The notes under the pieces: model-generated
Told to the model about the DNA's origin: nothing
Databases searched by the model: none
Seen by the model: only the letters and a program-made list of their open reading frames with translations
Shown here: piece after piece, positions 1-6,564 of the stretch
How positions within the stretch are numbered: the first letter of the stretch is position 1
Layout of the letters: each line of letters begins with the position of its first letter
Source of the DNA: a virus
Reading direction: 5' to 3' (one strand)
Virus record (IMG/VR): IMGVR_UViG_3300049793_000181
Location: 1 to 20,962 of that record
DNA: 20,962 nt
Program-made: the position numbers and the translations under genes

Positions 1-1
1 G

Positions 2-187
2 GACTGGACATTCAACCTCGGCGGGGCGAACTTGAGAAGCAGCACGATGCTCCGAAACATCAACAACAAGGACTGGGGCAAAGTCGTCAGCGAGATGCTG
101 CGATGGGATCACCAGGACGGCAAGGTCATAAAGGGCCTCACGATCCGTCGTGAGCAGGAAGCAAAACTCTGGAAAGGGGAACTGTGA
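2..187 (+). CDS. Endolysin, GH24 phage lysozyme (C-terminal part only)
   Basis: Partial gene running in from the left edge; the frame beginning at base 2 stays open for 61 codons to a TGA at 185-187. The translated tail has FNLGGANLRSST near its start, then MLRWDHQDGKVIKGL, then IRREQEAKLW. This is the characteristic C-terminal pattern of lambdoid/P22-type GH24 lysozymes (FNxGxGxxxxSTLL ... W..aGG.v..GL..RR..E..L). The enzyme cleaves peptidoglycan glycan strands at host lysis. The catalytic Glu and any signal-anchor sequence lie outside the window, so activity and secretion mode cannot be judged. The stop overlaps the next ATG (TGATG), indicating translational coupling within a lysis cassette. 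Confidence 0.85.
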   Translation, partial: DWTFNLGGANLRSSTMLRNINNKDWGKVVSEMLRWDHQDGKVIKGLTIRREQEAKLWKGEL

Positions 188-444
188 TGGCAGTCGCAAC
201 AGCCCCAGTAGCAGGGTACAAAAGCACGGAATTCTACGCAGCACTGGTTCCGATGGTAAGCATGGTGTTTGGGCTGGTGCCTGAACGCTATGCCCCGATG
301 GTCGTGGGGTTGGCTGTGTTCTACACGGCGTGCCGTACGCTGTTGAAAGCGCTGCACCAAAGTGGCATCGGGGCAGCAGTACCAGACCTGCCGGAGATTC
401 CGGCAGCAATTCAAGATGTGATAACTCAACGGGGGTCGAAATGA
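187..444 (+). CDS. Small two-segment membrane protein, holin-like
   Basis: An 85-residue protein whose ATG overlaps the stop of the endolysin gene; a GTG three bases upstream is in frame, but ATG at 187 fits the TGATG coupling. Two hydrophobic stretches, about residues 16-31 and 35-55, are separated by a short charged turn (PER). The C-terminal third is soluble, Pro/Ala/Gln-rich and ends in Arg/Lys. Small size, two probable membrane segments and its place beside an endolysin and a lipoprotein suggest a holin, which forms the lesions that release or activate endolysin. No family-specific motif is recognised, so holin is inference from topology and neighbours. Confidence 0.6.
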   Translation: MAVATAPVAGYKSTEFYAALVPMVSMVFGLVPERYAPMVVGLAVFYTACRTLLKALHQSGIGAAVPDLPEIPAAIQDVITQRGSK

Positions 445-806
445 AGAAGCAATTGAAAGTGTGGATGGCGGCGGCGATGCTGCTACTGGCAGTGGGCTGC
501 GGGTCGTTGGGCCTGCGGCCAGCGAAGGGCCTGGATCAGCAACTGGCCTATGCCGAGGGGCAAGTGACTGCGGTGAGGCTGAGTGCGGCGCAAGCCTTGA
601 CCGCAGGGACTCTGGCGCCGGAGAAGGCACAGGAAGTCTTGACAGCAACAGACACTGCGCGGTCGGCGATCGACGCGGCCAGGACATCAGAAGCGCTCGG
701 AGATACGAGCGGAGCAGCTGGGAAGCTCCAAGTCGTCACAGCAACGCTGCTGACACTGCAACAATTTCTGGCAATGAAAGCGGCACTGCCGCAGGGGAGC
801 AAATGA
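441..806 (+). CDS. Small lipoprotein of the lysis cassette
   Basis: A 121-residue protein whose ATG overlaps the upstream stop (ATGA). The N-terminus is a classic export signal: MKKQLK, a hydrophobic core (about residues 8-18), then a lipobox-like AVGC with the candidate lipidated Cys at about residue 20. The mature part is Ala-, Thr- and Gln-rich and predicted helical, without a further membrane segment. An outer-membrane lipoprotein straight after endolysin and holin-like genes would fit an o-spanin-type or other lysis function, but no overlapping inner-membrane spanin gene was found in another frame. The -3 lipobox residue is Ala rather than Leu/Val/Ile, so lipidation is probable rather than certain. 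Confidence 0.7.
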   Translation: MKKQLKVWMAAAMLLLAVGCGSLGLRPAKGLDQQLAYAEGQVTAVRLSAAQALTAGTLAPEKAQEVLTATDTARSAIDAARTSEALGDTSGAAGKLQVVTATLLTLQQFLAMKAALPQGSK

Positions 807-1024
807 TGGGTACGACTCTGGAAGCACTGAATCTGCTGGTTACGCTGACCAGTACGATGAACAACATGATGGCGAGCGCGGGGCAGATCTCGCAGATTCT
901 CGCAACGGCACAGCAACAAGGAAGGACGCAGTTGACGCCAGAGGAATGGGCGGTGGTGCAGGGCGCAGATGATATGGCTCGGCAACAGCTGGTCGCAGCG
1001 ATCTCGAAGGCTCTGCAGAAGTAA
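803..1024 (+). CDS. 73-residue phage protein of unknown function
   Basis: The ATG overlaps the stop of the lipoprotein gene (ATGA), and a second ATG follows at once. The product is mostly helical: a Met/Leu/Thr-rich amphipathic N-terminal half (LNLLVTLTSTMNNMMASAG), then LTPEEW and an Ala/Gln-rich C-terminal helix ending ISKALQK. There is no clear membrane span or signal peptide. It is the last gene of the + strand cassette; the 46-bp perfect inverted repeat begins 22 bp after its stop. Function is not recognised. Confidence 0.7.
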   Translation: MMGTTLEALNLLVTLTSTMNNMMASAGQISQILATAQQQGRTQLTPEEWAVVQGADDMARQQLVAAISKALQK

Positions 1025-1045
1025 AGGGCAGGGGGCGGGAAAAGG

Positions 1046-1091
1046 GAATTCCACCGCCGCGTTACTAGCTGGTAACGCGGCGGTGGAATTC
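1046..1091. repeat. Dispersed hairpin repeat, copy 1 (perfect 46-bp inverted repeat)
   Basis: The most complete copy: two 20-nt arms (GAATTCCACCGCCGCGTTAC and its exact complement) around a TAGCTG centre that can itself pair with one G-U wobble. It lies between the converging + and - strand units. No T tract follows on either strand. Confidence 0.95.
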
Positions 1092-1108
1092 TTGCCTGTG
1101 GGGGAGGA

Positions 1109-1222
1109 GCTGAGGGTCGATTCGACCGGCGGGAAATAGAGGCCCGCCACGGGGCGCGGCGGGAGGGGGTAGGCGAGGGTAGCCGGAGAGGGTTTGCGAG
1201 GCGTGGCGGGGTCGTTCCGGCC
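1109..1222. repeat. Diverged ~115-bp direct repeat, copy A
   Basis: Positions 1109-1146 match 18611-18648 at 36 of 38 bases, including ACCGGCGGGAAATAGAGG. The end, 1192-1222 (GTTTG..., ...CGTTCCGGCC), matches 18697-18725, while the middle has diverged. Positions 1151-1179 hold four G tracts with short loops (a G-quadruplex-type motif). The element sits in the non-coding gap between the converging units, flanked by hairpin copies 1 and 2. Confidence 0.8.
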
Positions 1223-1264
1223 CCCCAATTCGATCCGCCGGAGACGCCCCCAGCTGGCCGTTAC

Positions 1265-1309
1265 AATTCCACCGCCGCGTTACCAGCTAGTAACGCGGCC
1301 ATAGAACTA
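1265..1309. repeat. Dispersed hairpin repeat, copy 2
   Basis: Core CCGCGTTAC-CAGCTA-GTAACGCGG at 1275-1298. The outer left arm (AATTCCACCG) is preserved, but the outer right arm has drifted to the CCATAGAACT form. The stop codon of the polymerase gene (TAG on the - strand, 1307-1309) directly abuts the element. Confidence 0.92.
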
Positions 1310-3691
1310 GCCACACGATCCCCAACTCTGGGTAGAGCTCACAACTCCCACTGGAATTACCAGTGGAGTCTCGTATGGCAGTACAATCTGGCTTTCCTCC
1401 ACGATCCGACGCAGTGCCCAATCCCCATGATGGGTTTGGAATTGGCCAGCGAGAGAATCGTGTACCTGTAGCAGTACCTCGACCTCTGACAAATTGCGGT
1501 CGATGTTGACGTAGGCCCGGTTGATCAGGCAGCCCACGGTTGACTGGGGAATCCACGCCACGGCCTGATTAAAGATATTCCCCTCAATCCTGTCGAAGAA
1601 GTGGAACTTGTACCCGAACACATTTTGAATCCAGCGACGTTTCGACACTTGCTCTTTGATGTCGTCTTGCCACTGCTTAATCTCAGGGCACAAACCGTAG
1701 TACCAGCGTTGAATCCTCTCCACCTCATGCACAATCAGGCCGATACGAGGGCTGATTCCTTCGGCAGTCCCCAGGTAGTTCGTACCATGGCAGAGAGCCT
1801 TAAACATTCTATACTCCCTGGGATGTGAATTCTTGCTCATTGTCTGATCCTTGTAGTACTCCTTCATCACCTCCACATACGGTTTCCTTCCAGCCGCAAA
1901 CTGCTCAAGCATCCACTTGCATCCGCTTTCCCCAGTGACCACTCGTAAATCTGCACTATCCAAGTCGATGTCGAAGAAAGTGTGCCCTGGGTCCGGAATG
2001 TACAGAGTACGGATGTTGGGGAGTTCAAGACCTTCATCCTCCGTTTCACCTCCTTTTGGAATGTTCTGGAGGTTAGCACCTGTGCCAAAAGCATTCTTAG
2101 CGGAAGCGAAGCGATAGGTATCGGTTCCGCATACGTTGAATGATGTTCGCATGCGTCCATCAGTGTCCAATGGGGCTGAAACAAAGGTACTATGGAAGAC
2201 CCCAAGAGAACGAAGTTCAGAGATTTTCCGGGTAACTGGTGCGAGGATTGGCTCTCGGGCAGCGATACGGTGAAGGGCTTCATCATCGGTAGTTACCCCT
2301 TTTGTCTTGCGGTTGATGATGGGCTTGATGCCCATCTGGCGATAGAAGAAGTCCGCCATTTGCTTTGGGGACTTGATGTTCAGAGCAGTGCCGGTGACGT
2401 CGAGCATCCAGGCTTCGCGGGAGGCGACTTCGCGCTGGAGCTCAAAGGAGAACTCCGCACGGCGCTTCATGTCCACGCGCAGGCCCCGATTCATGGTTTT
2501 GAGGACCACGGGGGCGAGGGCTTGCTGGAAGTCATCGACAGATTGCATTCCGAGACCCTGTACGACTTTGCAGAGGACTTCCTCAATGGCCAAGGTCCGC
2601 ACGGCGTCGGTGCAATTGTAAATCCAGTACTTGTCCTCACCTTCTCCTTTGGGGCCTTCCGTCCAGTTGGTGCGGTCGTCTTTCCAGTAGAGATGATCGT
2701 CGAGGTACATGGAGGAAAGGAACGCAAGGTTCTTTTCGAGGTTGCTGAAGCACGAGTGCTGCTGGATCATCGTGTCCTTTACGGAAGGGCAGATGAAGTG
2801 CCACCAGCGGTAGAAGTACTGCGCGTCGTAGTTCCAGTTCTGGCCTACGATAGTAACCTTTTGACAGAGTTGATAGATGTCGTAGACGAGAGAAGATTCT
2901 TCGGCTTCAGTCCAATATCCGCTTGGATTACTACTTTGCATAAATGGGAGGCAGAAAGCCTCAGTGTTAGATCGGGCGAAGGCAATACAAGATATATGTC
3001 CTGCTCGGGTTTCAATGTCTCCACCAACCTTAAGACGGCGGCCTTCAGCGAGGGCGACATCTGCTTCAGCGATGTAAGCGGCAAGTTTATTTTTGGCTTC
3101 TTCATAAGAGGGCCTGATTAAGAAGTTGTACTTCGGACGTCGGATTTCAGGAAAAGCACTCTCACGCTTCGCCCTTCGCAGATCATGCACGATCAGCGGG
3201 CGCAGCCGCCATTGAATCACGGCTTGTGCCGGATTGAGCGTCGGAATAACCTTCACCCCCGGCACCAGTGTGCTATCCATGATACTGCTGCGCCAGCTAC
3301 CCGCGCCCCACTCTCCGGTCAGTGCCCAAAGAGCAAGGTTGCCGAAGGCAATAACCACGTTTGGGCGAATGCGTTCCACTTCACCACGGAGGCCTTCAAT
3401 TCCAGCCACCACAGATGGAAGTACATGCTTGCCATTGTACAGGCGGTGTTCATGGGTGATGTCCTTTCTCTTGAGGGCCATGATGGTTTCCAAGCGGGAT
3501 TGCTGGACCCGATCCTTCATGACCATTGTGACGTAGCAGTCTTCGAAGAAGAAGCCAGCTTCTTTTATCATCTTGCGGAGTTCATACCCCGGACCTCCGA
3601 CGAATGGGGCGGAGTTCAAGAGGTCTTGTTCGTGGGGGAACTCACCGACGAGCATGATGCGGGCTGAGTGCGGGCCGGTAGGTACGATCAT
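1307..3691 (-). CDS. Uracil-DNA-glycosylase-like / 3'-5' exonuclease / family A DNA polymerase fusion
   Basis: A 794-residue phage replicative polymerase. Residues ~10-180 resemble the uracil-DNA glycosylase superfamily (RIMLVGEFPHEQ, PFVGGPG, NVVIAFGNLALWAL, TLNPAQA). Residues ~220-375 form a DEDDy proofreading exonuclease: GDIET (D225/E227), NWNYDA (N285/D289) and YNCTD (Y358/D362). The rest is Pol I-like: motif A FDIDLDSADLR (~573-583), a motif B region RMFKALCHGTNY (~628-639) and motif C QVHDS (742-746). It should copy phage DNA; the N-terminal domain may sense or excise uracil, or may be structural. The canonical first glycosylase motif GEaPG reads GEFPH here, so catalysis by that domain is uncertain. 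The ATG overlaps the upstream stop (ATGA), with AAGGTG as ribosome site. It is the last gene of the leftmost - strand unit. Confidence 0.93.
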   Translation of the reverse strand: MIVPTGPHSARIMLVGEFPHEQDLLNSAPFVGGPGYELRKMIKEAGFFFEDCYVTMVMKDRVQQSRLETIMALKRKDITHEHRLYNGKHVLPSVVAGIEGLRGEVERIRPNVVIAFGNLALWALTGEWGAGSWRSSIMDSTLVPGVKVIPTLNPAQAVIQWRLRPLIVHDLRRAKRESAFPEIRRPKYNFLIRPSYEEAKNKLAAYIAEADVALAEGRRLKVGGDIETRAGHISCIAFARSNTEAFCLPFMQSSNPSGYWTEAEESSLVYDIYQLCQKVTIVGQNWNYDAQYFYRWWHFICPSVKDTMIQQHSCFSNLEKNLAFLSSMYLDDHLYWKDDRTNWTEGPKGEGEDKYWIYNCTDAVRTLAIEEVLCKVVQGLGMQSVDDFQQALAPVVLKTMNRGLRVDMKRRAEFSFELQREVASREAWMLDVTGTALNIKSPKQMADFFYRQMGIKPIINRKTKGVTTDDEALHRIAAREPILAPVTRKISELRSLGVFHSTFVSAPLDTDGRMRTSFNVCGTDTYRFASAKNAFGTGANLQNIPKGGETEDEGLELPNIRTLYIPDPGHTFFDIDLDSADLRVVTGESGCKWMLEQFAAGRKPYVEVMKEYYKDQTMSKNSHPREYRMFKALCHGTNYLGTAEGISPRIGLIVHEVERIQRWYYGLCPEIKQWQDDIKEQVSKRRWIQNVFGYKFHFFDRIEGNIFNQAVAWIPQSTVGCLINRAYVNIDRNLSEVEVLLQVHDSLAGQFQTHHGDWALRRIVEESQIVLPYETPLVIPVGVVSSTQSWGSCG

Positions 3692-3870
3692 GCCGGCACC
3701 TTCGTCTTACCACGGCATACCGGGCACACACGGCTTACGCCGAGACGTCTTTTGCCGACAAACAATGTGCCGGTGCCGTAGCAGTTCTTGCACAGCACCA
3801 GCTGCACTGGGAGGGTTCCTTCCGCGAGCTTCGAGTTGTCGTTGCTGCGGCTAGCTTGTTCGTTGCTCAT
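3688..3870 (-). CDS. 60-residue zinc-finger-like protein
   Basis: A short protein with two Cys pairs, CKNCYGTG and CPVCRGK, the CxxCxGxG pattern of DnaJ-type zinc-binding knuckles, preceded by a polar Ser/Asn-rich N-terminus. A strong ribosome site (AAGGAG) lies 9 nt before the ATG at 3870, and the stop overlaps the polymerase start by 4 nt, so the two are probably co-translated. Such peptides are common beside phage replication genes. DNA, RNA or protein binding are all possible; the specific role is unknown. Confidence 0.75.
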   Translation of the reverse strand: MSNEQASRSNDNSKLAEGTLPVQLVLCKNCYGTGTLFVGKRRLGVSRVCPVCRGKTKVPA

Positions 3871-3888
3871 TGTCGTTGCTCCTTCTGG

Positions 3889-5277
3889 TTAGCCCATCAG
3901 GCCTTTGAGTTCTGCCGCCAGTGCTCCGCCGTCTGTGACATCCCGGGGCAAGCTCAGGTCTTTGAGTCGCTGATACCCCATCGCGTAGTATTCCGGGTTC
4001 ATTTCCAGGCCAATCGCTTTGCACTTCATTTCGTCGGCCGCAGGGAAGATCGTGCCGCTGCCGCTGAAGCTGTCGAGGATGACATCGCCGGGCTTGACGC
4101 TACGCTGCAAGAGCTGCACGTACAGCCCGACAGGTTTCTGTGCGCCGTGCGTGGTGTTCGCATCGGCGTAAGAGGTGAGGACGTCCGGGTAGATCGCGGT
4201 GGTCTTTTTATGCCCCTTGATGGCATAGAGCAGGGTTTCGTACTGGCGACGCGGGCCTTCGAAAGGCAGGGGTACACGACCGCTCCCGGGTTTGGTGCAG
4301 ATAAAAGGTGTGCGGAACACATACCAGCCGGCGTTCTGCATCATCGCCTTGAGCTCGTGGAAGTTATCAATATCACAGAAGACATAGGCATGAGCTTCAC
4401 GCTTTGCGATGCGATAACTCAACGGAGCCCAGGCTGCCATCAGTGCTTTCCAGCCGTCATAGTCGTCTTTGTAGTGGTGTTCGTTGTTGGCCAGACGACC
4501 GCCGCCACCATCACCGAAAGTATCAGCACCCATACCGTAAGGAGGGTCAGTAAGAACCACATCGACGCTTTCCGCGTCCGCTGACGCCATCCACTGGAGA
4601 CAGTTGACATTGAACGCTTCGTGGATGCCGGAGGTGTGAACGGCGCCGACCGTTGCAGCGAGGCGAACGTTCTGCTGTTGGACTTCTTGCCTCTTGATGA
4701 TTTTGAATGCTTCATTGGTGTCTTTCGCTTTAGCGACTTCAGGGTTGTCGAGGTACTTCGAGACGATGATCTGGCGGCGCACGGCTTCTTGGTTGGAGCC
4801 GTCGCTGGAGCCCCGAACTTCCACGGCGGTATCAGCGACGGCGTGAACGCGGCCCTCGGCTTGGGCTTGCTGGGAACGGATGCGGTGGAGCTTGGCGATC
4901 GCAGCGGATTCTTCCTGCCACGACAGGGCTTCCCGGCGGATGTTTTCTTCGAGCTCGGCTTCTTCGGCCTGGAGGGGGGTGAGGTCGCCGAGGTTGGAGT
5001 AGGGGACGTAGCCTTCCGGGACGGCTTGGTTGTTGTAGCGCAGGGTGCCGCCGAGAGCCCAGAGGTTGGAAATGGCTTTGAGCCGGGTTTCCCCGGCGAC
5101 GAGAATTTTCCGAACGGGCTCACCAGGGGCATCACGCATCACCGGGGCGTGGAGTAGGCCCTTGGTGAGGATGCCTTCGGACATTTCCTGGATGAACTCC
5201 GGCTTGAAGTCCTTGCGCTGGCGATCACCCTCGATAATGATGTCAGTGAGCTTAATTAGTTGGGGGAGTGAGGACAC
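3889..5277 (-). CDS. ParB/KorB-like N-terminal domain fused to DNA methyltransferase
   Basis: A 462-residue fusion. Residues ~7-135 are ParB-like (DRQRKDF, then VAGETRLKAIS, an equivalent of the GERRxxA box, then EENIRREALSWQEE), followed by a probable helix-turn-helix-like stretch to ~200. Residues ~220-440 are an AdoMet-dependent amino-methyltransferase with DPPYG at 244-248 and DSFSGSG at 402-408. The catalytic motif preceding the AdoMet motif indicates the beta class, and DPPY favours N6-adenine over N4-cytosine. Such fusions are known in phages and may modify phage DNA against host restriction. GTG start at 5277 with GAAAGG about 8 nt upstream; no ATG lies near the domain start. A - strand terminator (5320-5348) lies just upstream, so expression may depend on read-through. 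Confidence 0.92.
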   Translation of the reverse strand: MSSLPQLIKLTDIIIEGDRQRKDFKPEFIQEMSEGILTKGLLHAPVMRDAPGEPVRKILVAGETRLKAISNLWALGGTLRYNNQAVPEGYVPYSNLGDLTPLQAEEAELEENIRREALSWQEESAAIAKLHRIRSQQAQAEGRVHAVADTAVEVRGSSDGSNQEAVRRQIIVSKYLDNPEVAKAKDTNEAFKIIKRQEVQQQNVRLAATVGAVHTSGIHEAFNVNCLQWMASADAESVDVVLTDPPYGMGADTFGDGGGGRLANNEHHYKDDYDGWKALMAAWAPLSYRIAKREAHAYVFCDIDNFHELKAMMQNAGWYVFRTPFICTKPGSGRVPLPFEGPRRQYETLLYAIKGHKKTTAIYPDVLTSYADANTTHGAQKPVGLYVQLLQRSVKPGDVILDSFSGSGTIFPAADEMKCKAIGLEMNPEYYAMGYQRLKDLSLPRDVTDGGALAAELKGLMG

Positions 5278-5319
5278 GAGTGGGCCTTTCAGGGACGGCG
5301 GAAAGTGGTTGGGGAAGCG

Positions 5320-5348
5320 AAAACGCCCACGAGGTTAGGCGTGGGCGT
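5320..5348 (-). terminator. Intrinsic terminator between MazG-like and ParB-methyltransferase genes
   Basis: Read on the - strand: ACGCCCACG, an 8-nt loop, CGTGGGCGT, then TTTTC. The 9-bp perfect stem followed by a short T run is a standard rho-independent form. It lies inside an otherwise co-directional cluster, so it may attenuate rather than end transcription. Confidence 0.75.
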
Positions 5349-5404
5349 CAGGGAGACTTTGAGGAGAGAGCTGGTTGCTGCGAACATGGCCAAGTGGCTT
5401 TCAT
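5348..5404 (-). CDS. Possible 18-residue leader peptide
   Basis: A tiny reading frame, ATG at 5404 to TGA at 5350-5348, with a very good ribosome site (GGAGG, 7 nt before the ATG). The product would be MKATWPCSQQPALSSKSP. Its stop overlaps the base of the terminator stem at 5320-5348, the geometry expected for a translated attenuator leader. It does not obviously encode regulatory codon runs. The strong ribosome site could also be fortuitous. Confidence 0.35.
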   Translation of the reverse strand: MKATWPCSQQPALSSKSP

Positions 5405-5453
5405 GTCAAAGCCTCCGGGGAGGCGGTGGTACGGTTACGGGGGGTTGCTGATG

Positions 5454-5540
5454 CTAGAACTTCTTGCCGCCGGCTTTCGCACGGTTGGCTGGTTTATGGT
5501 CAGCGCGCTGGGCATTGTAAGCCAGCTTCTCCGCGATCGC
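5454..5540 (-). other. Out-of-frame 3' remainder of the MazG-like gene
   Basis: In the frame one base away from the MazG-like ORF, this stretch reads on through AIAEKLAYNAQRADHKP to ...AGGKKF and a TAG at 5456-5454. AEKxAYNxxRADHKPxNR...GGK.F is the usual C-terminus of this phage MazG-like family, so this is the natural end of the upstream gene. The break lies in the run of five G (- strand) at 5544-5540; one fewer G restores a continuous frame. Confidence 0.8.
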
Positions 5541-5829
5541 CCCCGCCGAGGTCGAGGCCACTGCGGCCAGCGAGGTCAAAGACCCGGATCACGGCGTCAG
5601 CGAGTTCGACTTCGAACGACTTGCGATGCGGCAGGTGTTCGTCGTTGGCGTCCTTGCGGAAGCCTTCCATTGCTTCAGAGATTTCACTGTGCACGAGGCA
5701 GAGCTTCTCCGGGGTGTTGTAGGCTTTGAGGTTTCCGTTTTCATCCGTCCACCAGCCCGACGCGAGAGCGGCTTCATGGCAGGTACGGGTTAGGATGTCG
5801 GCGGCAGTCTGGATGTGGGCGCTGCTCAT
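5500..5829 (-). CDS. MazG-like nucleotide pyrophosphohydrolase, C-terminus frameshifted
   Basis: The uninterrupted frame gives 109 residues. The all-alpha NTP pyrophosphohydrolase signature is visible: HSEISEAMEG (ExxxE) and, about 22 residues later, VELADAVIRVFDLAG (ExxD), which together bind Mg-nucleotide. Enzymes of this type hydrolyse (d)NTPs to monophosphates and may adjust the nucleotide pool or alarmone levels during infection. The last 22 residues (after LDLGG) are unlike the family, because the normal ending AEKLAYNAQRADHKP...GGKKF is present but in another frame downstream (5540-5454). The ATG at 5829 has AAGGAA about 10 nt upstream. The catalytic core is complete, so the frameshifted product could still be active. 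A - strand terminator separates it from the unit upstream. Confidence 0.85.
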   Translation of the reverse strand: MSSAHIQTAADILTRTCHEAALASGWWTDENGNLKAYNTPEKLCLVHSEISEAMEGFRKDANDEHLPHRKSFEVELADAVIRVFDLAGRSGLDLGGGDRGEAGLQCPAR

Positions 5830-5856
5830 GGCTGGGGGGTTCCTTATGGCGGAGGG

Positions 5857-5879
5857 AAGAAACGGGGCCGAAGCCCCGT
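5857..5879 (-). terminator. Intrinsic terminator, UUCG tetraloop
   Basis: Read on the - strand: ACGGGGC-TTCG-GCCCCGT followed by TTCTT. A 7-bp GC stem with a very stable UUCG loop, located between the stop of the 148-residue protein gene and the MazG-like gene. Confidence 0.7.
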
Positions 5880-5913
5880 CGCTATTGCTACGGCTGTTGC
5901 AGCCGCTGTTGCT

Positions 5914-6360
5914 TTACAGCTTCGCTACGCCCTTGACTTCCGCGAACGTATCTTCGCCGACGATGCGATGCTGCACACTGACCTTGGCGCTCTGGCCCGG
6001 CAGGGAGTGGAAGCTGAACGATTGCGACGGATCGTTCATGCCGACGGCTTCACGCAGACGGCCCAGGCCGATATTTTTGCCTTTGGTCATGTCGAGGCCG
6101 CCGGAAGGTGCGGTGTCCAGCATGATGCCCTGTTTGCAGGTCACGGTGTCGCGGCCCAGGATGGATTTGACGTTTGCATCTTCAATCAGCCAGAAGACGT
6201 CCAGCGCGATGCCGGTTTGGGTGCCGTCTTTGGACTGCCACTGACGGGGCAGGACTTTCTCGATGATGCCTTGGTATTCGCCCATCGGGACGGGGATGAC
6301 CTTGGTATCGTTGGCACCGGTGACTGCGGAATTCAGGAACTGATCGGGATCGAAAGACAT
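5914..6360 (-). CDS. 148-residue phage protein next to a RecA-like ATPase, possible ssDNA-binding partner
   Basis: Begins MSFDPDQFLNSAVTGAND and contains WQSKDGTQTGIALDVFW and GGLDMTKGKNIGLGRLREA, a beta-rich pattern of a phage protein family I recognise only as uncharacterised. The start at 6360 is chosen because AAAGGA lies 7 nt upstream; the longer in-frame start adds residues without a ribosome site. It follows the AAA/RecA-like ATPase gene, and in many phages such ATPases are paired with a small single-strand-binding or accessory protein of similar size, so that role is plausible but inferred. A promoter-like sequence and hairpin copy 3 lie upstream and a UUCG terminator lies downstream. 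Confidence 0.8.
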   Translation of the reverse strand: MSFDPDQFLNSAVTGANDTKVIPVPMGEYQGIIEKVLPRQWQSKDGTQTGIALDVFWLIEDANVKSILGRDTVTCKQGIMLDTAPSGGLDMTKGKNIGLGRLREAVGMNDPSQSFSFHSLPGQSAKVSVQHRIVGEDTFAEVKGVAKL

Positions 6361-6464
6361 GGTGTTTCCTTTGAGGTTAAGAGCTTCGCGGTTAGGGCTA
6401 GGCAAGAGTGGGAAGGGCTATGCGGTGCGCCGTTGGTAGAGCCCCGCACGGCGCTGCGGGAGGT

Positions 6465-6496
6465 TGTATAGTGGATGAATGGGGGCCAGTGGTCAA
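6465..6496 (-). promoter_or_regulatory. Possible sigma-70-type promoter upstream of the 148-residue protein gene
   Basis: On the - strand TTGACC (6496-6491) and TATACA (6470-6465) are separated by 20 nt, longer than ideal. It lies about 105 nt before the start codon, downstream of hairpin copy 3. The transcript would begin near a CCCGCA/TGCGGG hairpin (6460-6443). Confidence 0.35.
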
Positions 6497-6530
6497 TGGG
6501 GAAGGGGTCAGTTATGCGGGGGTTTTGTGG

Positions 6531-6564
6531 CCGCGTTACTAGCTAGTAACGCGGCGGTGGAATT
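6531..6564. repeat. Dispersed hairpin repeat, copy 3
   Basis: Core CCGCGTTAC-TAGCTA-GTAACGCGG at 6531-6554 is a perfect 24-bp palindrome. The right arm continues as CGGTGGAATT and runs into the stop codon of the ATPase gene. The left arm has the TTTTGTGG form, so outer symmetry is lost. Confidence 0.95.

Noticed and set aside
548-1228. 226-residue - strand open frame over the lysis cassette and hairpin copy 1
   Set aside because: Antisense to three coupled + strand genes with ATGA overlaps and runs through the perfect inverted repeat.
2192-3121. 309-residue + strand open frame inside the polymerase gene
   Set aside because: Antisense shadow of conserved polymerase/exonuclease coding sequence; no ribosome site or family resemblance.
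3856-4584. 242-residue + strand open frame opposite the methyltransferase
   Set aside because: Mirror frame of the conserved methyltransferase domain; no independent support.
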